Positions 52,693-60,433 of a stretch of DNA of 64,000 nucleotides are shown in pieces. This stretch comes from Chitinophaga horti (GTDB lineage Bacteria > Bacteroidota > Bacteroidia > Chitinophagales > Chitinophagaceae). Below the pieces are notes generated by a model. It saw nothing but the letters and a program-made list of their open reading frames with translations. It made no database searches and was not told where the DNA came from. Where the stretch lies: positions 5,332,001 through 5,396,000 of the forward strand of contig NZ_CP107006.1 in assembly GCF_022867795.2 (NCBI RefSeq), given 5' to 3'. Within the stretch, counting starts at the first letter, position 1, and every line of letters begins with the position of its first letter. The position numbers and the translations under genes are program-made.

Positions 52693-53343
52693 TCAATAGC
52701 TAATAATATTTTTAAGGAGTAGTTCTTTACTGGCGGATACCAGCCACCCTTCAGAAATGGTAGGGTGGTTTTCCAAATCCGCATGGTACGTTTCTTTGGG
52801 AGGCTCGAATAACATGGCCGTACAAAGGCAGTTCTTAAACTGCTTGCTTTCGAGGATGCCGTAGTTCACACAGCTTTTACAACCCTTCCAGAAGGCGGTA
52901 TCGTGCGTAATTTCGTCGTAAGGAACAGGCGTGTAACCCAACTTGCTGTTGATCTTCATTACTGCCGAACCGGTGGTGATGCCGAACAGTTTCGCCTGCG
53001 GGTACAGGAAGCGGCACAGGTCGAACAATCGTTGTTTGAGTTGAGCCGCCACACCCAAACCGCGGAAGGCCGGTGGTACGATTAGACCGCTGTTGCTTAC
53101 GAAACGTCCCTGATCATACACTTCCAGGTAAGTAAAGCCCGCCCAAACACCGTCTTTCGTAAAAGCGATGATGGCTTTGCCTTGTCGTATTTTTTTCTTT
53201 ATCGCTTCCGGATCACGTTTACTGATGCCTGTGCCGCGCGCTTTCGCGCTGGCTTCCATTTCGGCCACGATGGGCAGGGCAAAATCAAGATCGGCCGCGT
53301 TGGCGATGCGAACGATCATGTCCGCCGAAGGAAGAGGTTCCAT
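52693..53343 (-). CDS. GNAT N-acetyltransferase with Cys cluster, kdp cluster
   Basis: 216 residues. GNAT fold with the FRGLGVAAQLKQRLFDLCR acetyl-CoA motif (about 95-112) and the YLEVYDQGRFVSNSGLIV strand. A C-terminal extension carries four Cys in CKSC...NCLC spacing (about 155-175), unusual for GNAT enzymes and possibly a metal site. The start is 3 bases from the stop of the DUF7674-like gene upstream (53347). It probably acetylates a cluster protein or a small molecule; substrate unknown. Position inside the kdp operon suggests a link with potassium or osmotic response. Confidence 0.75.
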   Translation of the reverse strand: MEPLPSADMIVRIANAADLDFALPIVAEMEASAKARGTGISKRDPEAIKKKIRQGKAIIAFTKDGVWAGFTYLEVYDQGRFVSNSGLIVPPAFRGLGVAAQLKQRLFDLCRFLYPQAKLFGITTGSAVMKINSKLGYTPVPYDEITHDTAFWKGCKSCVNYGILESKQFKNCLCTAMLFEPPKETYHADLENHPTISEGWLVSASKELLLKNIISY

Positions 53344-53346
53344 GGT

Positions 53347-53703
53347 TTAGCTAAGCTTTAATTGTTGGTGAATGAACATGCGGTATAAATGCGATGGAAT
53401 GATGGAGTAGAGTTTAATGCGTTGTGCTGCGTCCTTTACAGGCAGTGCAGACACGACCGGCATGAAATATTGTTCGATAGCATACTTCACTTTTTCGTTA
53501 CCCCGTTCGTACAGGCGACCTGCGAGTTGCAGGCAACGCCCCGCCAGCGCAAAGTCGCCACGCGTTACCTGCCTGCAGGTGTATACGGTAAAACAGCTCA
53601 TTGTTTCGTAAATGTGAAACACCGCCGGGAACTGGCGCAAAGGTTTGCTGAGTTCAGGCAGCGCATCTTCTATCATAGCGGGTACTTCAAATTGATTGAT
53701 CAT
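53347..53703 (-). CDS. Small helical protein, paralog of the gene at 52294
   Basis: 118 residues. Same core as its neighbour at 52294 (see LAGRCLQLAGRLYERGNEKVKYAIEQ) and ending LYRMFIHQQLKLS. Predicted all-helical and cytosolic. The start ATG is 11 bases after the stop of the 49-residue membrane peptide. The duplication on both sides of the GNAT gene hints at a heterodimer or specialised copies. Family name not certain. Confidence 0.6.
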   Translation of the reverse strand: MINQFEVPAMIEDALPELSKPLRQFPAVFHIYETMSCFTVYTCRQVTRGDFALAGRCLQLAGRLYERGNEKVKYAIEQYFMPVVSALPVKDAAQRIKLYSIIPSHLYRMFIHQQLKLS

Positions 53704-53714
53704 TTTCGTTCGTT

Positions 53715-53864
53715 TTACTGTTGAAAAACTTTTACCAGTAGTTGTGCTACCAGCGATGCGATAAAGAGACCTGCCAGCAGGAAGTACATGAAGTAAGGGT
53801 GCCTCGGCGCCGGCCTGTACCGCGGCCGTGAATACCTGGGCCGCATCATCAGTTTCGGTTTCAT
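53715..53864 (-). CDS. 49-residue basic membrane peptide
   Basis: Start ATG at 53862-53864. The N-terminal third is Arg/Pro-rich (MKPKLMMRPR, YSRPRYRPAP), followed by one hydrophobic helix (YFMYFLLAGLFIASLVAQLLV). No ortholog named. It is the first clear gene of the kdp transcript after the tandem-repeat region. Likely inner membrane with N-in topology by the positive-inside rule. Function unknown. Confidence 0.6.
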   Translation of the reverse strand: MKPKLMMRPRYSRPRYRPAPRHPYFMYFLLAGLFIASLVAQLLVKVFQQ

Positions 53865-54112
53865 GATCTAATGTTTGGGAGTAGATGCCAAATGATGTTC
53901 CGAAGGAGGCGGTTCGCCTGTATCGTCTTGCTTACCAAACAGATAGGAATTTTCTTTCGTCTTACGGGGGTGCCTGACCGTGCAGTTTCTGCATGGTGTT
54001 TTCAGTTTTAGGAAGGGGGTAAACCTCTATACGGTTTAATAAGTACATCTTTAAACCTCGATCCGGATTATCTCACAAGGGTGTAAACCTATTTTAGGAC
54101 GTGACACTCGGA

Positions 54113-54167
54113 TAACTCTCACATAACTCTCACATAACTCTCACATAACTCTCACATAACTCTCACA
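54113..54167. repeat. Five 11-bp tandem repeats, unit TAACTCTCACA
   Basis: Five perfect copies of TAACTCTCACA without spacers, plus a partial sixth (TAACT). The spacing is one unit per helical turn, so bound proteins would sit on one face of the DNA. It lies about 250 bases upstream of the first kdp-cluster ORF on the minus strand and behind the sigma54-type activator gene. A role as an upstream activating site is plausible. Confidence 0.7.
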
Positions 54168-54326
54168 TAACTTAAACGCAACTTTTTTTGCGACAATTGC
54201 GACATTCAGCGGTAGTTACGACGACTGGCGACACATTGCGACAGACACGATGGAAACGCTTTTTTTACATCGTATATTTGTAAAAGTTCGTGATGAAATG
54301 TAAGGTACTACGGTCCAGCTCCATCC

Positions 54327-54545
54327 GGTCATCACAAACGCAGTGAAGTGAACCTGCCGTGCAGTCTCCGCACCAGTACTTGTCGGCGGCGTTGCTAACG
54401 CGAAGACCGAGTACGAAGAAGGATTCACTTTGTTACCAATGACGAATATGAGATGCGATGAAGAGTGTAAGCTAATAAGCAGGTGAAATAGCACCCCAAC
54501 CGTTGAAGTGAGTGACACAACGGCGGCTGAGGAAAGGGCTGAAGC
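54327..54545. repeat. Intergenic palindromic repeat element, copy 2
   Basis: Inverse copy of the element at 38179-38410. GTCAT (54328) to ATGAC (54443) bound a palindrome with the inner AGTCTCCG/CGAAGACC hairpin; the 24-base identical stretch is at 54504-54527. It reaches to within 10 bases of the stop of the sigma54-type regulator gene, as copy 1 sits directly behind the S9 peptidase gene. Confidence 0.55.
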
Positions 54546-54552
54546 TGGTGCC

Positions 54553-55896
54553 CTAAGAATGGATACTGTACTCTTTGAGTTTGTTGTAAAGGGTGGTGAG
54601 GCCGATATCCAACAGCTCGGCGGCTTTGGTTTTATTGCCTTTGGTGTGTTGCAGGGTTTTGATGATGTGCTGTTTCTCGACGTCGGCCAGTTTGAAGCCG
54701 TTGCCCGTTCCGGGATGCTGCTCCCAATGGAAATCGATGGGCAGGTCTACCGGCTCCAGGGTAGCACTATCGGCCAGGATGATTGCGCGCTCGATGACGT
54801 TGCGCAGTTCGCGGATGTTGCCTTTCCAGTGGTGGTGTTGCAACGCGGTCATAAACGGTTCGCTCATACCCTCTACGTGTTTGTTCAGCTTGGGTGCCAG
54901 GGAGGAAATGAAGAAATGGGCCAGCTGCGGAATGTCTTTCCTCCGCTCGTTAAGCGAAGGCAGTTTAATGGTGAAGGACGAGAGGCGGTAATACAGGTCC
55001 GCCCGAAAGTGACCCTGCTCTATTTCCGTTTCCAGGTTGCGGTTGGTGGCGGCGATAATGCGGATATTGACTTTCACAGGCTTAGCGTCACCTACTTTAT
55101 AAAACTCGCGGGTTTCGAGTACCCGTAGCAGTTTGGCCTGCAGCTCCATCGGCATCTCGCCTATTTCGTCGAGGAAGATGGTGCCTTTGTTGGCCTCTTC
55201 AAGAAAGCCGGTCCGGTCTTTATTGGCGCCGGTGAACGCGCCGGCCTTGTAGCCAAACAGTTCGCTCTCCAGCAGCTCTTTACCAATAGCGCTACAGTTA
55301 ACGGCTACGAAGGGCTGCGTACGCCGCTCGCTGCCCTGGTGAATGGATTGTGCGAATACTTCTTTACCAGCGCCGGTTTCGCCGAGTAGCAGCACAGTAA
55401 CATCCGTAGCAGCCACTTTCTGCGCTAACGCAATAGCAGCCTTTATTTCGGCACTCTGACCAATGATATTATCAAAGCCATATTTGCCGGAGATCTTCTT
55501 CTCCAGCGCCTTTACACGGAACTGTAACAGCGATTTGTCCATCGCTTTGCTCACGAGGGGAATAATGCGGTTGTTATCGTCGCCCTTCGTAATATAGTCG
55601 AACGCACCGTTGCGAATGGCCTGTACACCATCGGGGATGTTACCGTAAGCGGTGAGCACGATCACTTCAGTTTCGGGGTACTTTTGTCGCAGGGTAACGA
55701 CCATTTCAACACCATTGGCGTCGGGCAGTTTAACGTCGGAGAGGATGACCTGCACTTCTTCGCGCTCCAGCAACTTGAGGGCATTACGGCCGTTAGCCGC
55801 TTCGAGTATAGTATACCCTTCGAGGGCTAATAAACGCCCCATCAGCTTGCGCAACTGCTCTTCGTCGTCGATAATCAGGATGGTACCTTTTGCCAT
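54553..55896 (-). CDS. Sigma54-dependent NtrC-type response regulator of the kdp cluster
   Basis: 447 residues from ATG 55894-55896 (22 more upstream codons are open but precede the receiver). Receiver (1-120) has D54 in LSDVKLPD and K104 in YITKGD. The AAA+ domain (about 143-375) has Walker A GETGAGKE (172-179), sigma54-contact loop GAFTGA (219-224) and Walker B FLDEIGEMP. A Fis-type helix-turn-helix (NKTKAAELLDIGLTTLYNKL) ends it. It stands in the position where E. coli has KdpE, so K+ response seems to run through sigma54 here. A terminator-like hairpin (55951-55971) precedes the gene. Confidence 0.93.
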   Translation of the reverse strand: MAKGTILIIDDEEQLRKLMGRLLALEGYTILEAANGRNALKLLEREEVQVILSDVKLPDANGVEMVVTLRQKYPETEVIVLTAYGNIPDGVQAIRNGAFDYITKGDDNNRIIPLVSKAMDKSLLQFRVKALEKKISGKYGFDNIIGQSAEIKAAIALAQKVAATDVTVLLLGETGAGKEVFAQSIHQGSERRTQPFVAVNCSAIGKELLESELFGYKAGAFTGANKDRTGFLEEANKGTIFLDEIGEMPMELQAKLLRVLETREFYKVGDAKPVKVNIRIIAATNRNLETEIEQGHFRADLYYRLSSFTIKLPSLNERRKDIPQLAHFFISSLAPKLNKHVEGMSEPFMTALQHHHWKGNIRELRNVIERAIILADSATLEPVDLPIDFHWEQHPGTGNGFKLADVEKQHIIKTLQHTKGNKTKAAELLDIGLTTLYNKLKEYSIHS

Positions 55897-55942
55897 AGTG
55901 CGGTAAAGATGTGGCAACAAAGGTAAGTGAACCGGGGACAAA

Positions 55943-55971
55943 CAAAAAAAACGGGAGCTCAAGGCCCCCGT
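55943..55971 (-). terminator. Terminator of the small membrane-protein gene
   Basis: Stem ACGGG/CCCGT with three further pairs and one mismatch (55951-55971), followed on the minus strand by eight T (plus-strand 55943-55950). It separates the gene at 56087 from the sigma54-type regulator. Confidence 0.8.
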
Positions 55972-56086
55972 CCCAACTACACTACTACACTGGTTAAAAA
56001 AGTTTCCGTTTACAGATTATTGCTTGGCTAGGGACGGGGACTTGATGGTTTTTCCAGGACTTGGGTTAAACAAGGCGTTTATAGAA

Positions 56087-56575
56087 CTAGGTTCTTTTTT
56101 CTGTTTTCTGGTTCCGCTTCACGGAAATTGCACCTAATACCGATGCCAGCAGGCCAAGGATACCATTTACAAACAACACGTTACTTACCAGAAATATCCA
56201 GAAGCCTTGCTTTTTATACGGGCTGGTATCACTGATCGTATTACCATCCGACGGAACTCCGCCGCTACCCAACGGCTCAACCGCCAGGTGAAAAATGATG
56301 GTAAATGCAGATACAATGATAATGGCCCAGGTAGCAGTGTGTAAGCCCATCTTCACGAGGGAAGGAATGGACGCGCCGCCGCCTTTTACTTTATTAAAAT
56401 GGATCACGGAGAACAGTACGCCCAAAAACATGATGAGGTGTACGAAATAGCCGGTCCACAGGTTATCGAACTGACTGGTGAGGTAGAATATGATCGTGAA
56501 CACGATGGAAATGACGGCAATGGATATACCGTAAATGGGTGTTAATCTCGGCTGCGAATGATGGATTGTTTGCAT
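56087..56575 (-). CDS. Four-TM hypothetical membrane protein (DUF4199-like)
   Basis: 162 residues, four membrane spans (about 12-34, 40-60, 75-98, 130-152). Sequence features such as YGISIAVISIVFTIIFYL and a short Gly/Lys loop between spans 2 and 3 resemble DUF4199, though the match is loose. Loop SGGVPSDGNTISDTSPYKKQ before the last span. No operon partner: terminator behind and an ATG-free gap before. Function unknown. Confidence 0.65.
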   Translation of the reverse strand: MQTIHHSQPRLTPIYGISIAVISIVFTIIFYLTSQFDNLWTGYFVHLIMFLGVLFSVIHFNKVKGGGASIPSLVKMGLHTATWAIIIVSAFTIIFHLAVEPLGSGGVPSDGNTISDTSPYKKQGFWIFLVSNVLFVNGILGLLASVLGAISVKRNQKTEKRT

Positions 56576-56605
56576 AGCCTTTCTGTTTTATGGTGAACGA
56601 ATCCG

Positions 56606-56773
56606 CTAGGAAGCCTTCCGTACCACCTGCTCCCTTCGGAACAGCTTGCGTTGCATATCGCCTATATCAGGCAACTGCTGCTTCTTCCTCTTCTGCAGCG
56701 CCGTAACAATGATGGCCAGCGCCGCCCCGGCCGCAAGGCCGCTCCACAACATGGTTTTTTGGTGCTTGTTCAT
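56606..56773 (-). CDS. 55-residue single-span membrane protein
   Basis: Start ATG at 56771-56773; protein begins MNKHQKTMLWSGL, has one membrane helix (about 9-26, Ala/Gly-rich LAAGAALAIIVTAL), then a basic tail QKRKKQQLPDIGDMQRKLFRRE ending VRKAS. Stop 31 bases before the next gene's ATG on the same strand. Not recognised; maybe a small envelope-stress protein. It follows the LigD polymerase gene by 51 bases. Confidence 0.55.
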   Translation of the reverse strand: MNKHQKTMLWSGLAAGAALAIIVTALQKRKKQQLPDIGDMQRKLFRREQVVRKAS

Positions 56774-56824
56774 AGCGTTCTTATATCAGTTTGTTAGCAA
56801 CATTAATTCAACTACCGCGCCATT

Positions 56825-57754
56825 TCAGTTTTGATCCATATTTTTGATAATTGCCTTAAGATCATTCCGTTGCTTATGGATTTCTTTCCACAGATCGCCC
56901 ACTTTATCCAACCTTTTATGCATATTTCCGATGTGATAGTCGCTGATTTTCAATTTGCCTGTCACCTCTTTCCACAGCAATGGGGCTGATACGGTGGCCC
57001 CTGGCTTAGGCCGCGCAGAGTAAGGCGCCGCCACGGTTTGACCAAAGCTGTTCTGCAAATAGTCGATGTATACTTTATGCTTACGTTGTGCCTTTGCACG
57101 GGTAATACTGGTTACGTCGGGCATACGTTCATGCGCTTCCGTTGCCACGTGCTGAGCGAAAAAGCGACATACTTCGTACTCATACTTGCACGCCACAGGT
57201 ATATAAATATGTAAGCCGGTTGAGCCGGACGTTTTCACGTAACTCCCGATGTCCATCTCCTCCAGTATATCGCGGATGCAAAGCGCCGTATCAATCACAT
57301 GTTTGAAACTGATATCTTCCGGGTCAAGGTCCAGCACAATGTAATCGGGATTGTCCAGGTTGGTGGTGCGCGATAGCCATGGATTTACTTCTATGCAACC
57401 AAGGTTCGCCATGTAAGCCAGTGTTGCTTCGTTATTGCAGAGGAGGTAATCTACATCTTTACCGGTAGAGCTGGCGTGGATGGCGACTGTCTTCAGCCAA
57501 TCGGGAATGTTTTTCACATCCAAATCCTTCTGGTAAAAGCTGACACCCTTGATGCCGTTGGGAAAGCGGTGCAGCGACATGGGGCGGTTCTTTAAGTGAG
57601 GCAGCATAATGTCCGCCACCGATAAGTAGTAGTCTACCAGCTCTCCCTTCGTAATCTTTTCCTCTGGCCAGTAGATCTTAGATTGATTCGTTAGCTGTAC
57701 CTGGTGCCCGTTCAATTTCACGGCGCCGTTCCGCGTTTGGGTTTCCTGTTGCAT
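56825..57754 (-). CDS. ligD: Stand-alone LigD polymerase/primase domain
   Basis: 309 residues, PolDom of the archaeo-eukaryotic primase family. Conserved Asp pair D142 and D144 in YIVLDLDPED, KTSGSTGLHIYIP motif, RAKAQRKHKVYIDYLQN with the third acidic residue and TVAAPYSARPKPGATVS. No ligase or phosphoesterase domain is fused, unlike full LigD (about 800 aa). It fills gaps with rNTPs at double-strand breaks in NHEJ together with Ku, which is the next gene upstream on the same strand 122 bases away. The ligase partner must lie elsewhere. Confidence 0.92.
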   Translation of the reverse strand: MQQETQTRNGAVKLNGHQVQLTNQSKIYWPEEKITKGELVDYYLSVADIMLPHLKNRPMSLHRFPNGIKGVSFYQKDLDVKNIPDWLKTVAIHASSTGKDVDYLLCNNEATLAYMANLGCIEVNPWLSRTTNLDNPDYIVLDLDPEDISFKHVIDTALCIRDILEEMDIGSYVKTSGSTGLHIYIPVACKYEYEVCRFFAQHVATEAHERMPDVTSITRAKAQRKHKVYIDYLQNSFGQTVAAPYSARPKPGATVSAPLLWKEVTGKLKISDYHIGNMHKRLDKVGDLWKEIHKQRNDLKAIIKNMDQN

Positions 57755-57876
57755 ATGCTTCGTTTTTATCGGTTACGGTTTTCATCGGGGGCACAGAAGT
57801 TTTTTCTATAACGTGAAATGGTTACTTATAGCAATAACCGCGCTCCTCCTTGCCGCTACATTGTGTAGAACATTTT

Positions 57877-58653
57877 CTACGACACCCGCTTTTTACCACT
57901 GCCCAAACTGGCCTTCAGCTGGTCGAGCAGGTCGGTGCTGCGGGTATGCACTACTTTCATTTTTTTAACCGGACGTTTTTTGCCGCTCGCTTTTGCCTTG
58001 ATGATCTTCATCAGCTCAGCGGTGTACTCGTCCTTATACTTCGTAATGTCGAAAGATTCGGTGTACTCGTCCACCAGTTTGGTGGCCATATCCACTTCTT
58101 TCTTATTGATTTTCACATTAGTAGGTAAATTCAATTCCTCGCCGGTACGCACCTCGTCGCCAAAGCGGAGGCGCTGTAACAGCAGGTAGTTTTCGCGCGG
58201 ACGAACGATCGCCAGGTTCTCCTGGCTGCGGAGTACGAAGCGGCAAAAGCCGGCCTTCTGCGTTTTTTCCAGGGTCTGCAGCAGCAACTGGTAAGCCTTT
58301 CCACCGCCTTTGTCCGGCTCTACGAAATAGGCGCTCTCGAAGTAAATGTCGTCAATCTCCTCCAGCTGTACGAAGGATTCTATCTCGATCATCTTGCTCT
58401 TTTTAGGACTGGCGGCCTCAAAGTCGGCGTCGTCCAGTACTACGTATTCGTCGTTAAGGTTGTATGCTTTTACAATGTTGCCCCAGGCTACTTCCTTCCC
58501 GGTTTTCTCATTGATGCGCTGGAAGCGGATCTTGCTGTGGTCTTTTTTGTCCAGCATGTCCAGGTCGATGTGACTATCCTGCACAGCGCTGTAAAGTTTT
58601 ACGGGGATGTTAACAAGGCCGAAGCCGAGGGTGCCTGTCCAGATGGATCGCAT
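57877..58653 (-). CDS. ku: Ku DNA-end-binding protein
   Basis: 258 residues from the ATG at 58651-58653 (MRSIWTGTLGFGLVNIPVKLYSA, the standard bacterial Ku opening); the frame stays open upstream to 58830 but passes through a terminator hairpin and is not credible. Ku core beta barrel (about 10-195) with the ITGKEV/YVVLDDADFE region, then a Lys-rich C-terminal extension (about 215-258, KKRPVKKMKVVHTRS) typical of bacterial Ku. Homodimer threads broken DNA ends for NHEJ. The neighbouring LigD polymerase domain supports this. Confidence 0.95.
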   Translation of the reverse strand: MRSIWTGTLGFGLVNIPVKLYSAVQDSHIDLDMLDKKDHSKIRFQRINEKTGKEVAWGNIVKAYNLNDEYVVLDDADFEAASPKKSKMIEIESFVQLEEIDDIYFESAYFVEPDKGGGKAYQLLLQTLEKTQKAGFCRFVLRSQENLAIVRPRENYLLLQRLRFGDEVRTGEELNLPTNVKINKKEVDMATKLVDEYTESFDITKYKDEYTAELMKIIKAKASGKKRPVKKMKVVHTRSTDLLDQLKASLGSGKKRVS

Positions 58654-58687
58654 GGTGCAATGGTTTTGGTGTACCTGGGAGAAGTGC

Positions 58688-58720
58688 AAAAAAAAGACCA
58701 TCCTGTGAATCAGGATGGTC
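58688..58720 (-). terminator. Intrinsic terminator in the ku leader
   Basis: Perfect 10-bp stem (58696-58705 with 58711-58720), 5-base loop, and eight T on the minus strand (plus-strand 58688-58695), 35 bases before the ku ATG. With no room for a promoter between them, this would act as an attenuator of ku. Confidence 0.8.
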
Positions 58721-58889
58721 GCTTCTTCTATATGCATAACTTGGGGGAAACAGTGGATTGCTACTTTCAGGGTTTTACTGTTACGAGTCGCCAAATACTT
58801 CGCAAATTCCAAGCCGGATTTTGGTGGCATGTGATTTGGATTTTTATCATCAAGCTAAAACATGATTATCTCAATTAAAACGCGATATT

Positions 58890-59252
58890 ATGGAAACACC
58901 TCAAAAACCCGGAGTAATGAATACGCTTTCGCAGATTATGAACAAGCTGCATAGCAAAGGATACGACAATGAATTAAAGATGAGCGACCACGGTAGAATG
59001 CAGTCTGCGGCCGACCAGAAGATATACAACCCGGATGACCTGAAGATCATTAAAACCTACAGGTTCGAGGGTGAGTCTGACCCAGGCGATTCCAGCGTAT
59101 TGTATTTAATGGAGGATAAAGAAGGTCAGAAAGGCTATGTACTGGATGCCTTTGGCGCGTATAGCACCCACGACGAAAGTGGGTTCGACGATTTTATCAA
59201 GAAGATTCCCGTAGAAGACCGCGAGGAACAATTGATTTACGGCGGTTTGTAA
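58890..59252 (+). CDS. Small conserved protein often named phosphoribosylpyrophosphate synthetase
   Basis: 120 residues. The YRFEGESDPGDSSVLYLME segment (about 57-75) and the GYVLDAFGAYSTHD strand match the short Bacteroidota family frequently misnamed 'phosphoribosylpyrophosphate synthetase'. It lacks the PRPP-binding and catalytic motifs of real Prs, so that name is not supported. Predicted cytosolic, acidic. It stands alone, divergent from ku with 236 bases between the starts. Function unknown. Confidence 0.75.
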   Translation: METPQKPGVMNTLSQIMNKLHSKGYDNELKMSDHGRMQSAADQKIYNPDDLKIIKTYRFEGESDPGDSSVLYLMEDKEGQKGYVLDAFGAYSTHDESGFDDFIKKIPVEDREEQLIYGGL

Positions 59253-59347
59253 ACCACCGCCGGCCCTTAAAAGGGGCACGCGTTCAATAGCAGGTCTGTA
59301 CCGGCTGTTGAAATCGAGCAACAGGTTTTCATAACCTACCTTTTAGA

Positions 59348-60433
59348 CTAAGCCGCCCTGCGGGATGTTTTACGGACGGACAAAAGTTGCTTTAGTAGCG
59401 TAAGTAAGCACTTTTCCTCCGCCCCTAAAGCCCCCTGGGCGGCTTTCCTTTTAGAGGTAAGTGAAGTGATGTAAGGAGTGATAGTGCCTGCTTCATACAT
59501 TTCGAACAGGCGGGGGTGGATGTAATATTTCTTACAAACGGCGCGTGTATTCCCCAGTTTGCAGGCCACACCGTCGATAATTCCCACAATATTTTTTTTG
59601 CACTCGGCCAGTGTTTCGAATGGCGCAAGTTCGGCCATCATATTTAAAGCGTGTACCGTACCGGCCCATGTGCGGAAATCTTTGCACGTAAATTCCTCGG
59701 CCGTGCAGTTCTTGAGATACTCATTCACCTCGCCGGAGTCCAGGCTGTGAATGGTATCGCCTTCATAGTATTGAAACAATTCATGCCCGGGAATATCACG
59801 CACCTTCTTCAGCAAACGGGTAAGCGCTGCATGCTTCAATTCAATCTTGTGCATCACACCTTTCTTACCTTTAAACTTGAAGAATGCAGTACTGCCCGCC
59901 ACCTTTACGTGCTGGTTGCGCAACGTGGTAAGGCCGTGCGAGCCATATAACTTTTCGTACGAGGCATTGCCTACACGAATAAGCGTTTCTTCCATCACCC
60001 GCAGGGCAATGGCGATCACCTTCTGCTTATCCAGTTGTTTACGGCGCAGGTCTTTGGTAATCTGTTTTCGTATGCGCGGTAACTGTTGGCCGAAAAGGTA
60101 CAGGCGGTCGTACTTCGTTTCGTTACGCACCTTTTGCCAGCTGGTATGGTAACGGTACTGCTTTCGCCCCATGGTATCGATACCGGTGGCCTGCAAATGC
60201 CCGTTCGCATAGGGGCATATCCACACATCCTGCCAGGCTGGCGGCAACACCAGCCCGCGGATGCGTTTCAATGTATCTTCGTCGGTAATCTCATTACCCT
60301 CTTTATCGAGGTAAATAAACCCGTCGCCTTTCTTTTCGCGGGTAAACCCTTTTGATGATGCGGAAACGTACCGCAGGTGAACCGCTTTCGCAATGGCGAC
60401 AGGGTCTGTTACGATGGTAGTAAGTTTATCCAT
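59348..60433 (-). CDS. DNA topoisomerase IB (poxvirus type)
   Basis: 361 residues. The N-terminal beta domain (about 1-95) has LPPAWQDVWICPYANGHLQATGIDTMGRKQYRYH. The catalytic domain includes R and K residues in RVGNASYEKLYGSHGLTTLRNQHV and FKGKKGVMH, the RTWAGT motif, and nucleophile Y304 in VCKKYYIHPRLF. It relaxes supercoils of both signs by a 3'-phosphotyrosine intermediate. Start overlaps the SDR stop by 8 bases, so both are transcribed together. The gene sits in a DNA-repair and stress block with Ku and LigD polymerase. Confidence 0.95.
   Translation of the reverse strand: MDKLTTIVTDPVAIAKAVHLRYVSASSKGFTREKKGDGFIYLDKEGNEITDEDTLKRIRGLVLPPAWQDVWICPYANGHLQATGIDTMGRKQYRYHTSWQKVRNETKYDRLYLFGQQLPRIRKQITKDLRRKQLDKQKVIAIALRVMEETLIRVGNASYEKLYGSHGLTTLRNQHVKVAGSTAFFKFKGKKGVMHKIELKHAALTRLLKKVRDIPGHELFQYYEGDTIHSLDSGEVNEYLKNCTAEEFTCKDFRTWAGTVHALNMMAELAPFETLAECKKNIVGIIDGVACKLGNTRAVCKKYYIHPRLFEMYEAGTITPYITSLTSKRKAAQGALGAEEKCLLTLLKQLLSVRKTSRRAA

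Larger units (their letters stand above)
53865..54552. other. Regulatory gap before the kdp operon
   Basis: 688 bases. Next to the 49-residue peptide lies a 45-codon open stretch without an ATG (53868-54005, see finding). Then come five 11-bp tandem repeats (54113-54167) and copy 2 of the palindromic intergenic repeat (54327-54545). No sigma54 -24/-12 box could be identified with confidence. Confidence 0.6.

Noticed and set aside
54113..54167. Short repeats as a possible CRISPR array
   Set aside because: Units are 11 bases without spacers and no cas genes lie nearby.
58654..58830. N-terminal extension of Ku
   Set aside because: It would translate through a perfect terminator hairpin; the standard Ku opening is at 58653.
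58890..59252. Phosphoribosylpyrophosphate synthetase activity
   Set aside because: The family carries this name in databases, but the sequence lacks PRPP-binding and catalytic motifs and is far too short.
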